Positions 44,201-57,314 of a DNA stretch of 64,000 bases are shown here, piece by piece. Source of the DNA: Zizania palustris (lineage: Eukaryota > Streptophyta > Magnoliopsida > Poales > Poaceae). The notes beneath the pieces are model-generated. The model did no database searches. It had not been told where the DNA came from and saw only the letters and a list, made by a program, of their open reading frames with translations. The first letter of the stretch is position 1. Each line of letters begins with the position of its first letter. The translations under genes were made by a program, and so were the position numbers. The DNA is taken from NCBI GenBank assembly GCA_019279435.1, contig JAAALK010000080.1, positions 94,712,311 through 94,776,310 of the forward strand. The letters are read 5' to 3'.

Positions 44201-44754
44201 AGCAGGACCTTGACGAGTCAGAGCTCGAAGGTCAACCAATTTGGACCTGGGCGCAACTCTAGGAGGACCAGAGATCTTGGAGGGATTTGAAGAGGATGAA
44301 GAAGGCACGAGCTAGGTCCACGGGGAGGGCCCTCACAGCCCCTAGGGCTCCGAGAGCGCTGGGGGTTGGAGAGAGTTCTTAGAGCCGGGCTAGTCTACAG
44401 GATATGAAGGGTTTCCAGATTCTTCTTGGGTTAGACACTGACTTTTCGTAGGGCCCTAGGTGTTGCTCGAATCTTGGCCATGTTGTAATTGTAATCATAA
44501 TGATATTAGATCGCTTATTCTGTTTTGATGCTCTGGATTTATTATTGCCCCTTATGAAATCAAGTCGTTTATTTTGAGTCGATGCTCTGAACTTATTACC
44601 ACCCCCTGCCCATCCTTGTGGGTAGACGGCTTACTGGATTTGCGCAATGATCGTTGTCATAATTTGGAGCATATATTTTGTGGTGGCTTTGAGTCATTAG
44701 GTTTGTGATGTAGAGCGCGGATGTCTCGCCTTGACCATTCGGAACCCTTTAGTA

Positions 44755-45345
44755 TGGATGCTTGGATCCATGGGTTCGAAATCCGAACCGTGGATGCCTC
44801 AAGCCGGGGGCTCGGAATCCAGAGTGTAGATGCTTCGAGCCAGGTGGCTCGGAATCCGAAGCTTGGATGCTTCGAGCTGGTGGCCCGAATCGTTAGTTAG
44901 GATGCTTAGAGCTAGTGGCTCAGGATCCAAAGCTAGGATTCTTTGAGCCGGTGGCTCAGAATTCGAAGCTAGGATGCTTCGAGCCGGTGGCCTAGAATTC
45001 TTAGTTATGATGCTTAGAGCCGGTGGCTCGGAATCTGAAGCTAGGATGCTTCGAGCCGGTGGCCCAGAATCCTTAGTTAGGATGCTTCGAGCCGGTGGCT
45101 CGGAATCCAAAACTAGGATGCTTCGAGTCGGTGGCTCGGAATTCGAAGCTAGGATGCTTCGAGTCGGTAGGCCCGAAATCCTTAGCCAGGATGCTTCGAG
45201 CTGGTGGCTCGAAATCCAAAGCTACGATGCTTCGAGCCGGTGGCTCAGAATCCTTATTTAGGATGCTTTGAGCCGGTGGCCCGGAATCCTTAGTCATGAT
45301 GCTTCGAGCCGGTGGCTCAAAATCCTTAGTTAGGATGCTTCGATT
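44755..45345. repeat. 36-bp minisatellite, about 16 copies
   Basis: Consensus unit begins GGATGCTTCGAGCCGGTGGC and ends alternately in AATCCAAAGCTA or AATCCTTAGTTA, giving a partial 72-bp higher-order period. Units are clearly diverged. Since 36 is a multiple of 3, several frames stay open on both strands (for example 44799-45110 minus and 44974-45261 plus); these are not genes. Tandem repeats in the 3' non-coding region are known for Tat-lineage elements. Confidence 0.9.
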
Positions 45346-45462
45346 TGGTCCGAAACAAGTCTTGTACCATAGTGCATCTGTGGGATCGGAATGGCGACTA
45401 GAGGGGGGTGTATCAACAAATCATCATGAGGAAGCCATTGCAACACACATAAAGCATGCTTC

Positions 45463-48400
45463 CCCTCACAAAATGCCGTAAGGGTGACAAATACCAAGTT
45501 CCCCACGCAAATAAACAAACCGGGATGCATCAAGTGGTTTAGTAAAAATATCGGCAAGCTGGTTCTGGGTATCAACATATTGAATCTCAATATCACCCTT
45601 CTTATTGTGATCTCTGAGAAAATGATATCTCACATCAATGTGTTAGGTTCTAGAATGCTGAACCGGGTTGTTTGCAATGCAAATGACACTAGTGTTATCA
45701 CAAAACAGTGAAACACTCTTATAGTCTAACCCGAAATCACGTAAAGTGGAAACCATCCACAAAATCTGTGAGCAACAGCTAGCTGCAACAACATATTCGG
45801 CCTCAACCGTAGATTGCGCAATGCTAGACTGTTTGCGGGAAGACTAGCAAACAAGAGAAGTACCAAGAAAATGACAAGTCCCAGAGATACTCTTCCTATC
45901 AATTCTACACCCAACAAAATCCGCATCTGAATAACCACGAAGACACAAAGAGGAAGATGCAGAATACCAAATGCCAAATTCGAGGGTATCCTTGAGATAC
46001 CCGAGAATACGCTTTACCGCTTGGCGGTGCGAAGATCATGGCGTATCCTAAAAACGAGCGCATAGACATACGGAGAAGTGTATGTTTGGCTTCGTAGCAG
46101 TCAAGTAGAGGAGGGAGCCGATCATGCTCTGGTACTCTTTCTGATCTATGGCTTCTCCATCCTCATCAGGATCCAATGCTATAGATGTAGCCATTGGAGT
46201 GGTTAGAGGCTTCGCATCAGCCATGTCAAACTTCTTGAGCAGGTCCTTGGTGTACTTCATCTAGTGGATGAAGGTACCTTGTTGCTTTGCTTGATTTGAA
46301 AACCAAGGAAAAATGTGAGTTCGCCCATCATGGACATTTCGAACTCCCTGCTCATGGCATCTGCAAACTCGGCAACCAAAGCATGAGAAGAGCCACCAAA
46401 GATGATATCGTCAACATAAATATGGACTAGGAGGAAGTCTTTGCCATGTTTGAGAGTGAACAGGGTTTTATCTACTGATCCCATAAAATATCCTCGCTCA
46501 AGCAGAAAAGACTTAAGTCTATCATACCAAGCCCGAGGGGCCTTCTTGAGTCCATAAAGAGCCTTATGAAGTTTAAGGACTTTATGTGGATATTTGGGGT
46601 TTTCAAATCCGGGGGGTTGTTTTACATAAACATCTTCCCCTATGAAGCCATTAAGAAAAGAACTTTTGACATCCATTTGATAAAGTTTGAAACCACGGGA
46701 TGCTGCAAATACAAGTAGAATTCTAATGGCCTCAAGACGAGCAACAGGTGCAAAAGTTTTAGTAAAATCAATCCCTTCTAACTGAGAATAACCCTGAGCC
46801 ACAACTCTATCATTGTTTCTAACTACAGACCCATCCTCCCCTTGTTTGTTTTTGAAAATCCATTTAGTTCCAATAAAATGAACATTAGGTGGAGGATCAA
46901 CTAAAGTCCAGACTTGGTTTCTCTCAAAATTTTCAAGTTCTTCATGCATGGCATTGATCTAGCTAGAATCACAAAGTACATGACTCACATATAAGGGCTC
47001 AAAAAAATCCACAAAAGCATAATCAATGAAATGAGCATGAGAAAGTGTTACCCTTTTATCAAGCTCACCAATGATCTACATGGGAGGATGCATCCTTCGA
47101 ATATGATGAGGAGCCTCGTGGCAGGATGCAGTCTCCCCCTCGACTTATTTCGGTGAATGGTCGAAGATGAGCGATGTTGAGGTAGTAGCTTTGGGGCCTC
47201 TTGCCGAAGTGGTCGAAGCAGGGTCAGCTTTGGGGTTGATGTTGAGGGTAGTAGAGGTTCGTCCTCAAAATATCTGGGATCTTCATCTTCGAAGATGGTC
47301 TGCTCCATATCATGTTTATTTGTATGTTAAAAAGAAGAGCTAACACATGGGGTTGTTTCATCAAAAGTCAAATCACATGACTCGATGACAGAGTTAGTTT
47401 CCAAATTGAAAACACGATAAGAGTGACCATGGGTAGTATAACCCAAAAAGATCCCATCATAAGAATGCGAGTCAAATTTATACAAGTTACCACGTTTACG
47501 GATAAAGCATCGACATCCAAATACTCGAAGATGAGTAACTTTGGGCTGTCTCCCAAAACGCAGCTCATATGATGTCAAATTCAAAATTGAGCGCAAGAAA
47601 ATTCGGTTTGAGATGTAACAAGCAGTGTTCATAGCCTCAGCCCAAAACTTTCTAGGAGTCCTATGCTCATCGAGCATCGTCCTAGCCATCTCAACCAAAG
47701 TACGTTTATTTCTCTCAACAACACCATTTTGTTGAGGAACTCGCGGAGCAGAGAATTGATGTTCTATGCCATGCTCCATACAAAAGTCAACAAAGATATT
47801 GTTCTTGAACTCGGTGCCATTATCATTTCGAATGAATTTCAATGCACCAGGGAGTTCAGTAAAAAGTCTCAAAGCCAAGCTCCGAAAATGTGAAAACACT
47901 TCATCCTTGCTGGCTAGAAAGAAGACCCAAGAGTAACGAGAGAAGTCATCGACAATAACAAGTACATACCACTTGCCGCCTAAAGAACTAACCTAAGAAG
48001 AACCTACAATGTCCATATGGAGAAGTTCTACGGGTTGTTCAGTCATCACCATAGTGACTGGTGAGTGCGAAGCGGCAATCATTTTCCCATGTTGACAAGG
48101 AGCGCAAACTAAATTCTTCTCTAATTTGAGCTTGAGCAATCCTCGGATCAGACCTAGGGCACTCAAATGAGCGAGCAACTCAAAGCTCATGTGCCCTAGT
48201 CTCCTATGACACTTCCAAAGCTCAGAAGTCGAATGTGCAACAAGGCAGTGAGAACAACCAAATGACTCAGAAAAATGAGCTCCAAAAACTCTCCCAACTC
48301 TAAAGATCTTATAAACCAAAACGCCATCAGAATTGAGTACTTACGAAGTATCTCGATGAAATCGCACTTCGAAGCTCTCATCAAGCAACTAGGATATAGA

Positions 48401-48631
48401 AAGCAAATTGTATCCCAAATATTCAACCAAAGAAATATCTTTGACAGTGAAATTTGAGTTGATTCTTACCACACCTTTACCTTTCACTCTGCTTCTTCAG
48501 TTGTTGCCGAAGGTGATTTTTTCCTTTTGCTTGGTTGTGGTGCGGCTAGAGAACCATGATGTATTCTCGGTCATATAGCGCGAACAACCAGAGTCCATGA
48601 TCCATGTGCCCTCCAAGCCTTGGTCTATCAC
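45463..48631 (-). pseudogene. pol: Sirevirus pol of copy C1, decayed
   Basis: Same domain order as element B pol. GAG-pre-integrase and zinc domain with an intact HRRLGHMSF (48319-47993); integrase core with RNDNGTEF (Asn for the usual Ser before the catalytic Asp) and VVERNKR (47899-47327); RT with YVDDIIFGG (46949-46257); RNase H region (46260-45463). Broken by stops such as 47993 and 47327 and by frame changes at about 46257 and 45980. Only relic sequence. Confidence 0.85.
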
Positions 48632-51001
48632 CTACACAAAACTAGAAAACCTCGATCGCTTAGTGCTGGGGTGAGTGAAAGTATGACGAGGCATCCAACC
48701 CTGAGAGATACGAGTGATAGGCACAGTAAAAGTAGACTGTCTGCGCATAGGTAAAATAGAGTGAAGCAAAGCGCGAGGTCTACCTACATGATGCAACCCA
48801 GATGCAAGACGAGGTCTCCCAACCCGTCGAGGCACAAAGCCACTAACGCGAGGTCTAGCACCATATGGAACATGGTGAACACCACGAGGGGCAAAGCCTC
48901 TCCAAGAAGATCGGGGAGCCTCATAAATAGGATGTGAGTAAAACTCAGACTCATGTATACCTAGAGGTGGGTAATGCATGTCCTGGAACCTCAACGCCTG
49001 AGAACATCGCTCATCCTTGATGCAACAGAAATAAAACCCAACCAATTGATCCACCCGCTGATAGTGAGAACAATGAAACACTTTCCTAGGGGCACTCACC
49101 TAGGTCATAGGAGCAATTCTCATAGGATCCTTGGGTTTCTGCTAAGGGTATTTTTTGAGTGGAGGAGGTGGAATTTTCTTTGGAGGCTGGGCAGTTTTCT
49201 TGGCTTTCTGAGGAGTGTCTAACTGGGCTTTTTCTTTCTCTAAGGTAGTGGGTGAGATAAAAACAGTTTTGTTCTCACTATCGGAAGGAATTCTCTCAAA
49301 ACCCAATCCTAGAGCTAACTCTACAATATCAACAAACATCTTGGTCTTAGCCAAGAGCAAATCCATCTTACCCTTTTCTCTATGTGCATTTGTTAACCAC
49401 AAAAAGAAGGTATTCATTTTCAGTCATAAGGTTTTCAGCTTGCCCTCTAGCAAAACTGAGTTGGTCCTTAAGGGTGATGCAGGTGGGACAAGCAGGCTGC
49501 ACATCCTTAGAACACTCGGCACTCTCCAATCTAGCCTCTAATTCCTTAACATGCTTGTATCTGAAATTAATGCTATCAATCAATAAAGAACAGTTTGAAC
49601 AAGCATCATAGGAAATAGGTCAAGACTCCACCACCAAAAGCTGCTTCTGCACAGTCTCAAGCTCCACAATAGTTTGAGCATGTTTAGAATGCAACCGAGC
49701 AAGCTCACTCATGACAACAGTGAAAGATTCACACTCAGTATCATTAAGTTTAGACTTAAGCAAGGCATAATTAGTAGAAATATATTCTAGCCTAAGTCTA
49801 AGGTCTTTTCTTTCCCTAGCGGCTTGCACAAGCAATCTATCCTGACCAAGAACTACTTCATTCAATTCATCTACTTTAATTGAGAGCTGGTCATAGGATA
49901 GAGTCAGGTGAGTCAAGCTCATCGTCACTATGACTGTTGTCAATCATGAAGCAAAGGCCAATGAAATCCCTTGCCTTCTTCTCCTCCTTCCTTGGAGACT
50001 CTTCCTCCTCATTAGAGCTCGACTCCTTAGTTGAGGAAGTGTCAATGTCGCTGAGTGCTACGACAAATGCTCTAGATGCAGTCTTGGCTACCCTCTTAGC
50101 CACCTTGTCGTGTTTACCCATCACATAGGGTTTCCTCTCCTTTTTGTGGTGTTTGGGGCCCTCACTCTCATCTCTCCTCTTGAGCTTAGGACAATTTGCC
50201 TTGATGTGAGAAGTGTCACCACACTCAAAACAGCCACTAAAACCACTTTTCCTCTGATTCCGTCTCTCATTGTGAAAACGGGTGAACCTTCTAGCAATGA
50301 GAGCAAGCTCTTCATCATCCAGAGTATCCACCTGCTCCTCAGTGACGGAGACCTGGGAGGACAACGCAAAACCACATGCCAAAACACAAGTGCCAGATGT
50401 ACTTGGTTCTATAGTGGTGCCACGGCTAGAGCCAGAAACTAGTGCAGAGCTCATCACAGGTCAAAGTGTCATACCCTATGGATTCCTCAATGGTGGATAT
50501 CTTCACTTCCCATATGCTACGATCAAGAGCATAGAGAATCTTGATAGCCCTGTCATGATCATTGTAAGCAAGCATCCCATTGGACCGCAAGTTACTCACT
50601 ATCGCATCAAAGCGAGAAAACATGACATCTATAGATTCACTGAGGCACTTGCACAAACAGCTGATACTATTGATTGTATATGCTCTGGCGCCTAGCCTTG
50701 ATCTGTGTAGATCCCTCATGAAAAATAGTGAGTGTAGTCCAAATTTCCCTAGCAGTCCTTAGGTGTTGTACCTGACAAACTCACTCCTACTCAAGTCAAT
50801 GAACAGTATATTTCTAGCTTTGGAGTTAGAATTATACTGATATTTTTCTGTCTGAGTGGTGCGGGTTTCAGGGATGGAGTATTGTGAGTCCACAATCTCC
50901 CAAATTGCATTTCCTTGGCTTAGCTAGTAAGCCTCCATGTGCACCTTCCAGTATGCAAAATCAGTCCCATCGAACAGAGGTATTTTACTAACTCTGTCCA
51001 T
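48632..51001 (-). pseudogene. gag: Sirevirus gag of copy C1, decayed
   Basis: ATG at 51001. Copia gag N-terminus is poorly preserved; an internal deletion of roughly 85 bp relative to element B lies near 50445. Zinc knuckle CFECGDTSHIKANC at about 50240, Lys/Ser/Glu-rich region, coiled coil (49943-49380, VSELARLHSKHAQTIVELET). The His/Arg-rich tail ends at a TAG (48632-48634) at the same position as in elements B and C2, 36 nt before the ATG of MDSGC. Confidence 0.82.
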
Positions 51002-51051
51002 GTCGCCAAAAGATCACAAAATCGGTTAAGGTCAACCGGTGATCTTAACCT

Positions 51052-51063
51052 ACTCTGATACCA
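51052..51063 (-). other. Primer binding site of copy C1 (one mismatch)
   Basis: Minus-strand TGGTATCAGAGT, one base off the iMet PBS, 2 bp from the shared LTR at 51066. Confidence 0.75.
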
Positions 51064-51065
51064 AT

Positions 51066-53033
51066 TGTTGGACCGAAAAGGGTGACTAGAGGGGGTGAAT
51101 GGGAGCTAATAAAATTTCAGGCTAAAACTAGCCTTCTGTTTTAACACAGTCTCCTGTAGAACAGGATTCGAACACACCATTCGGAGGTCTGGTTCAGAGT
51201 TATTTTACAGCTCCAAACCGAGGCTTCAAAAAGAGAAAAATTCCGAAATCAAGAAGACTTCGCTCACACCCACAAACCCAAAAACACAACTCAGGAAAGA
51301 AAGTGCTGGCTCCACACACAAGGTGCCTTCAAGAAGGCTTCACACTACATACTTCGCAGGAGTAAGTTTCCTTTTGTGGGCTTCCAACAGATACTCCACA
51401 CTAGCAACTAGTACTAGGTTTCGTATACCAAAGGCATAAAAACAGACATAACTGACTTCGCTGTGGACCTTTACTAAGAAAAGAAAACAGGCTACGAGCC
51501 TAGCTTCACTCAGTGCTTCGGTAGTAATATGATAGGACTTGCCTTCAATTTACACAGAGTGAACACACACTAAAGGATACACACAACACGCACACTCAGC
51601 ACATCATCACACTTCGCTCAAAAGGAAAGTAGCTGTAGATACAAGTTCAAGCAATAGATGAAAAAGATAATGAAGATTTCATTGCATGAATGGGAAACAC
51701 AAAAAGACTCACAGTACTAGGTACAAGAAAGTTGCAGCTACCTCTGGAGTTCTAAAATTGTTGCTCAAAGTGTTACCTAGACCTAGCCAGCCTTCACTAT
51801 TTATAGGCACAACTCAGCCCTGCGAATAGACTACCCTACCCCTTGGGTTTACACTGTTTTTGTCTCAGCCAGACAAGGGGGTACAGATGGTTGTCTATTT
51901 TTCTAGAGGCTTCTATTGTCAGCTTCGCTGAAGAGACAGCATTGGCTTTTAAAGAGCAAACACGATCAACTTTTGCAAGGTGGAATCTTCTGAAGCCCCC
52001 TTCACAAACGAAGTGTGCAGAAGCTTGGTGACAAGCTTTGAACCAGATGGCCTTCGCTTCATCGAAGACAGTCTTCGATATAGTGATGGTTTGAGCCGAA
52101 GCCGTCAAAGCTCTTGAGCCTTCACACCATCACTTCCGGAGTGGACCACCATGACTTCGTAGCTACTCCCAGCTCAAACTTTGTGAGTCCGTGTACCGAA
52201 GCCATACATGGCCAAACTACATCAAGTCAGCCACACTCAGAAGCCCCACCTTCAAAGTATCTTCGCTACTTTTCGAAGTCCCTCCGTCCAAGGCCTCCAC
52301 ATCAATCATGTACACAAGCACCCCTTCGCAGTGTCTCAACCCTGAGCACAATCCATGAAGACCCTTATCCAAACCATGCCTTCGATGCACCTTGACTTCC
52401 GATACCTTTGTCAAGTGTCTCTTCGAGTGCCTCCCTCCGGAGCTCACTTCGAACACCTTGCCTCAATCCTGAGGAATTAGTCCACCATACTCTGAAGTCA
52501 CTCCTTCTAGAGCACCCTTCGAAGTGCCTCGCCTCCGAGGACTTTGCCTTGAGGTACCTTCAGCTAGAGCCACTCTCCACACCTTCTGCCTTCGCCTAGA
52601 GCACCTTGACCCGAGGACCGACCTTGACCCCACACAGCTTTCATGACCGAGCTCCCCGCTCGCCTGGCATCTAGCATCCCGCTTGACCTAGGTTCACTTG
52701 CTGTGAACCGTCCGTTGCCTCCAAAGTCACCTGCACACCACCGACAAGCAGACAATATTTTCTAGTACCCTAGAGACCTCTCCGGTAAACAACCTTTGGT
52801 ACACACTCTGGTATACTGCCCAAAGTACCGAGCCCTTCGGTACATCCTTTTCATCATATGCTATCACACCCCTCCGCCAGACATACCCTGCTGCAACAGC
52901 TGAAGCTAGCAACCACCGAACCCTTCGAAAAACACCTCCAAACCCCTTCGGAGGGACCCCTTCACCTAGAAGAGAACTTGTCAATCACTCATCACAGACT
53001 TGAAACCAAGGCACATTTCAACTTGGTTTCTCA
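51066..53033 (-). repeat. Shared LTR between copies C1 and C2
   Basis: TGTTGGACCGAAAAGG...ACTTGGTTTCTCA, 1968 bp, homologous to LTR B. Minus-strand TATA-like CTATAAATAG at 51797-51806. Compared with the right LTR, the last 53 bp differ at 5 positions, so the C complex is clearly older than element B. Confidence 0.88.
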
Positions 53034-54129
53034 ATCTCCCCCTTGATGAGTGCATTGACAACCAAATTCAAGTTCAAGAAAATTTGAAAATTTTCAGCAC
53101 ACAAGTGACCATAAAAACTCAGAAAAGAGCCAAATCATGTCACTTGATAAATGGATTTCTCTCAACTTGACTCATGAAAAACCATTTGGCAATAATTCCC
53201 CTTTTAGCAACAAAAATTTTCTCCTCCTTAGGTAGTCGCGGACATTTTTCTCCCCTTTTGGCAATGCAAGAATGAAGGAGCAAGAGAAGATGCAAGGCTT
53301 CTGAATGATGAACAGTGTGAAGACATATAGTGCAAGAATATGCCAAATCATACTGTCATTATCAGATGCTCAGCTCAGGTTAATATATTCCAAATTCAAT
53401 GTTTGATGCATGAACTTTTCAATTTGAAAATAAAAACATCACCACTTTGACTAGTCATATAGACAAGTAAAAACAGGAACTGCAAAAGCTAATCAATTTC
53501 TACCTAGGAAAGCAAGTCCAATTACATGGAGCATTTAGCAAGCTTGATAAGAAAATGATTCAGACTTTGCAATTTTTTATATTGCTAGGGGTTATTTGCT
53601 CGTCCACCTTATACTTTCCAACCAAGCCAAGCCTAGGTCCAGAAAAAACCATTAGAACCTTAAGGCATTGATTTTGGCAAACACTAATTTATCCCAGTTC
53701 ATACCATAAGTGCTATGGTACTATGCTAAGCAGTCTAGAATAAAGTGGTTCGACAAGCAAACCCACTTGGATCTTGTCATTTTTAACACACAAATCATGG
53801 ATATCGATTTTTGTTGAGTACCAATTGTTAGATAATTCCATGAAAAAGTAGTATTATTGTCAAGTTGCAATTTTTGCATCCAATGTAAAAGATTCGAGCT
53901 ACTAGGCAGATAAAAGATAGCTAAAACAGTTCTGCACAGCACATGCTAGACACAAGACTAAGCAGTGATCAAGTTTACAATTTTGTAAGTTAAAATCATG
54001 CTCATTATGAAGTTAGATATATTAAACAGAACTGAAGGCATCATGATAAAGACAGACATGCGAGGGCATATAAAAGCAACTAAGTGCATCAACACATCAT
54101 CATAAGGAAACCTATGCAAAATAATTAAA
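53034..54129 (-). other. C2 3' non-coding region with polypurine tracts
   Basis: Minus-strand AAGGGGGAGAT at 53034-53044 abuts the LTR, followed by weaker purine runs near 53200, 53222 and 53253. Homologous to 3741-4936 of element B. No gene is seen. Confidence 0.75.
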
Positions 54130-57100
54130 TCATGTTCCCCTCACAAAATGACGTAAGGATGACAAATACCATGTTCCCCACGTAAATAAGCAAAACGTGA
54201 TGCATCAAGGGGTTTGGTGAAAATGTTGGCAAGCTGGTTCTGGGTATCAACATATTAAAGCTCAATATCACTCTTCTCATTATGATCTCTGAGAAAATGA
54301 TATCTCACATCAATGTGTTAGGTTCTGGAATGCTGAACCAGGTTGTTTGCAATGAAAATAGCGCTAGTGTTATCACAAAACAGTGGAACACTCTTATAGT
54401 CTAACCCGAATTCCCGCAAAGTGGAAACCATCCACAAAATCTATGAGCAACAGCTAGCTACAACAATATATTCGGCCTCAGCCATAGATTGTGCAACGCT
54501 AGACTATTTGGGAGAAGACCAACAAACAAGAGAAGTACCCAGAAAATGACAAGTACCAGAGGTACTCTTCCTATCAATTCTACATACAGCAAAATCGGCA
54601 TCTGAATATCCACGAAGACACAAAGAGGAAGATGCAGAATACCAAATGTCAAATTCAAGGGTATGCTTGAGATACCTAAGAATGCGCTTTACCGCTTGGC
54701 GGTGCAAAGAACGTGGTGAAGCCTGAAAATGAGGGCATAGACACACAACGAAGTGTATGTCCAGCCTTGTAGCAGTCAAGTAGAGGAGGAAGCCGATCAT
54801 GCTTCGGAACTCCTTCTGATCTACGACTTCTCCATCCTCGTCAGGGTCCAATGCTATCGAAGTAGCCATTGGAGTGGCGAGGGGCTTCGCATCAGCCATG
54901 TCAAACTTCTTGAGCATGTCCTTGGTGTACTTCGTTTGGTGGACGAAGGTACCTTGTTTGCTTTGCTTGATTTGCAAACCAAGGAAAAATGTGAGTTCAC
55001 CGATCATGGACATCTCAAACTCCCTGCTCATAGAATCTACAAACTCGACAACTAAAGCATGAGAAGAGCGACCAAAGATGATATCGTCAACGTAAATCTG
55101 GACCAGGAGGAGGAGGAAATCTTTCCATGCTTGAGAGTGAAAAGGGTTTTATCTACTGATCCCATCAAATACCCTCGCTCAAGCAAAAAAGACTTTATTC
55201 TGTGATACCAAGCTCGAGGAGCCTTCTTGAGTCCATAAAGAGCATTATGAAGTTTAAGGACTTTATGTGGGTATTTGGGGTTTTCAAAACCAGGGGGTTG
55301 TTTTACGTAAACATCCTCTCCTATGAAGACATTGAGAAAAGAACTGTTGGCATCCATTTGGTAAAGTTTTAAACCTCGAGATGCCACAAATGCAAGTAGA
55401 ATTCAAATGGCCTCAAGATGAGCAACATTTGCAAAATTTTCTGTAAAATAAATCCCTTCTAACTAAGAAAAACCCTAAGCCACAAGTCTAGCTTTGTTTC
55501 TAACTACAGACCCATCCTCCCCTTGTTTGTTTTTGAAAATCCATTTAGTTCCAATAAAATGAACATTAGGTGGAGGATCAACTAAAGTCCAGACTTAGTT
55601 TCTCTCAAAATTTTCAAGTTCTTCATGCATGGCATTGATCCAACTAGAATCAGAAAGTGCATGACTCACATCTAAGGGTTCGAAAGAAGCAACAAAACTA
55701 GAATCAATGAAATGGGCATGAGAATGAGTTATCCTTTGATCAAGCTCACTAATGATTTTCTCGGGAGGATGCATCCTTTGTATGTGATGAGGAGACTCGC
55801 GGCGAGATGCAGTCTCCCCCTCAACTCGTGCCGGTGAATGGTCGAAGATGACCGATGTTGAGGTATTAGCTTCGGGGCCTCTTGCCGAAGTGATCTAAGC
55901 GGGGTCGGCTTCGGGGGTCGATGTCGAGGGTAGTAGGGGTTCGTTCTCGAAATCTCCGAGATCTTCTTCTTCGAAGATGGTCTGCTCCATATCGAGTTCA
56001 TTTGCCTGTTCAAAAGAAGAGCTAACACAGAGGGTTGATTCATTAAAAATCACATCACATGACTCTAGGATAGTGTTAGTTTCCAAATTAAAAACACGAT
56101 ACGAGTGACCATGAGTAGTATGACCCAAAAAGATCCCGTCAGAAGATCACGACTCTAATTTATCCAAGTTTCCACGTTTCAAGATAAAGCACCGACGACC
56201 AAATACTCGAAGATGAGTAACTTTGGGCTGTCTCCCAAAACACAGCTCATATGAAGTGAAATTAAAAATTGAGCGCAAGAAAATATGGTTTGAGATGTAA
56301 CAAGTAGTGTTCATGGCCTCAGCCCAAAACTTTCTAGGAGTCCTGCGCTCATCAAGCATCATCCTAGCCATCTCAACCAAAGCGCGGTTCTTTCTCTCAA
56401 CAACACCAGTTTTGTTGAGGAATCCGCGGAGCAGAGAATTGATGTTCTATGCCATGCTCCATGCAAAAGTAAACAAAGTGACTATTCTTGAACTCGGTGC
56501 CATTATCACTTCGAATGAACTTCAATGCACCAGGGAGTTCAGTAAACATTCTCAAAGATAAGCTCTGAAAGTGTGAAAATACTTCATCCTTGCTAGCTAA
56601 AAAGAAGACCCAAGAGTAGCGAGAGAAATCATCAACAATGATGAGAACATACCATTTGCCACCTAAAGAACTAACCCGAGAAGGACCTACAATGTCCATA
56701 TGGAGAAGTTCTCCGGGTTGTTCAATCATCACCATATTGACTGGTGAGTGTGAAGCGGCATTCATTTTCCCATGTCGATAGGGAGCGCAAACTAAATTCT
56801 TCTCAAATTTGAGCTTGGTCAATCCTCGGATCAGACCTAGGGCACTCAAATGAGCGAGCAACTCAAACCTCATATGCCCTAGTCTCCTATGACACTTCCA
56901 AATCTCAGAAGTCGAATGTGCAACAAGGCAGTGAGAAGAACCAGATGACTCAGAAAAATCAGCTCCAAAAACTCTCCCAACCCTAATGATCTTACAAATA
57001 AAAACGCCATCAGAATTGAGTACTTGCGAAGTATCGCGATGAAATCGCACTTCGAAGTCATCATCAAGCAACTGGATACAGAAAGCAAATTGTATCCCAA

Positions 57101-57314
57101 ATTTTCAACCAAAGAAACATCTTTGAGAGTGAAATTCGAGTTGATTCTTACCACACCTTTACCTTTCACTTTACTTCTTAGGTTGTTGCCGAAGGTGATT
57201 TGCTCCTTTTGCTTGGTTGTGGTGAGGCTGGAGAACCATGATGCATTCCCAGTCATATGGCGGCGAACAACCGAAGTCCATGATCCACGTGTCGTCCAAG
57301 CCTTGGTCTGTCAC
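54130..57314 (-). pseudogene. pol: Sirevirus pol of copy C2, decayed
   Basis: Segments in order: protease/GAG-pre-integrase (57256-56879), integrase with IRSDNGTEF, broken by a frameshift at VPQQN (57071-56397, resuming 56380-56147), linker (56128-55729), RT (55387-55052, frame-shifted just before the expected YVDD region near 55085), RNase H (55031-54458) with SDADFAVCRIDRKS. An extra G near 57262 shifts the frame just after the protease DxG. Inactive. Confidence 0.85.

Noticed and set aside
44799..45297. Proteins with 12-residue repeats such as DSEPPARSILTK
   Set aside because: A 36-bp tandem array keeps any frame open. Open frames on both strands argue against coding.
44755..45345. CRISPR array
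   Set aside because: Repeat units are contiguous, with no unique spacers, and this is plant nuclear DNA.
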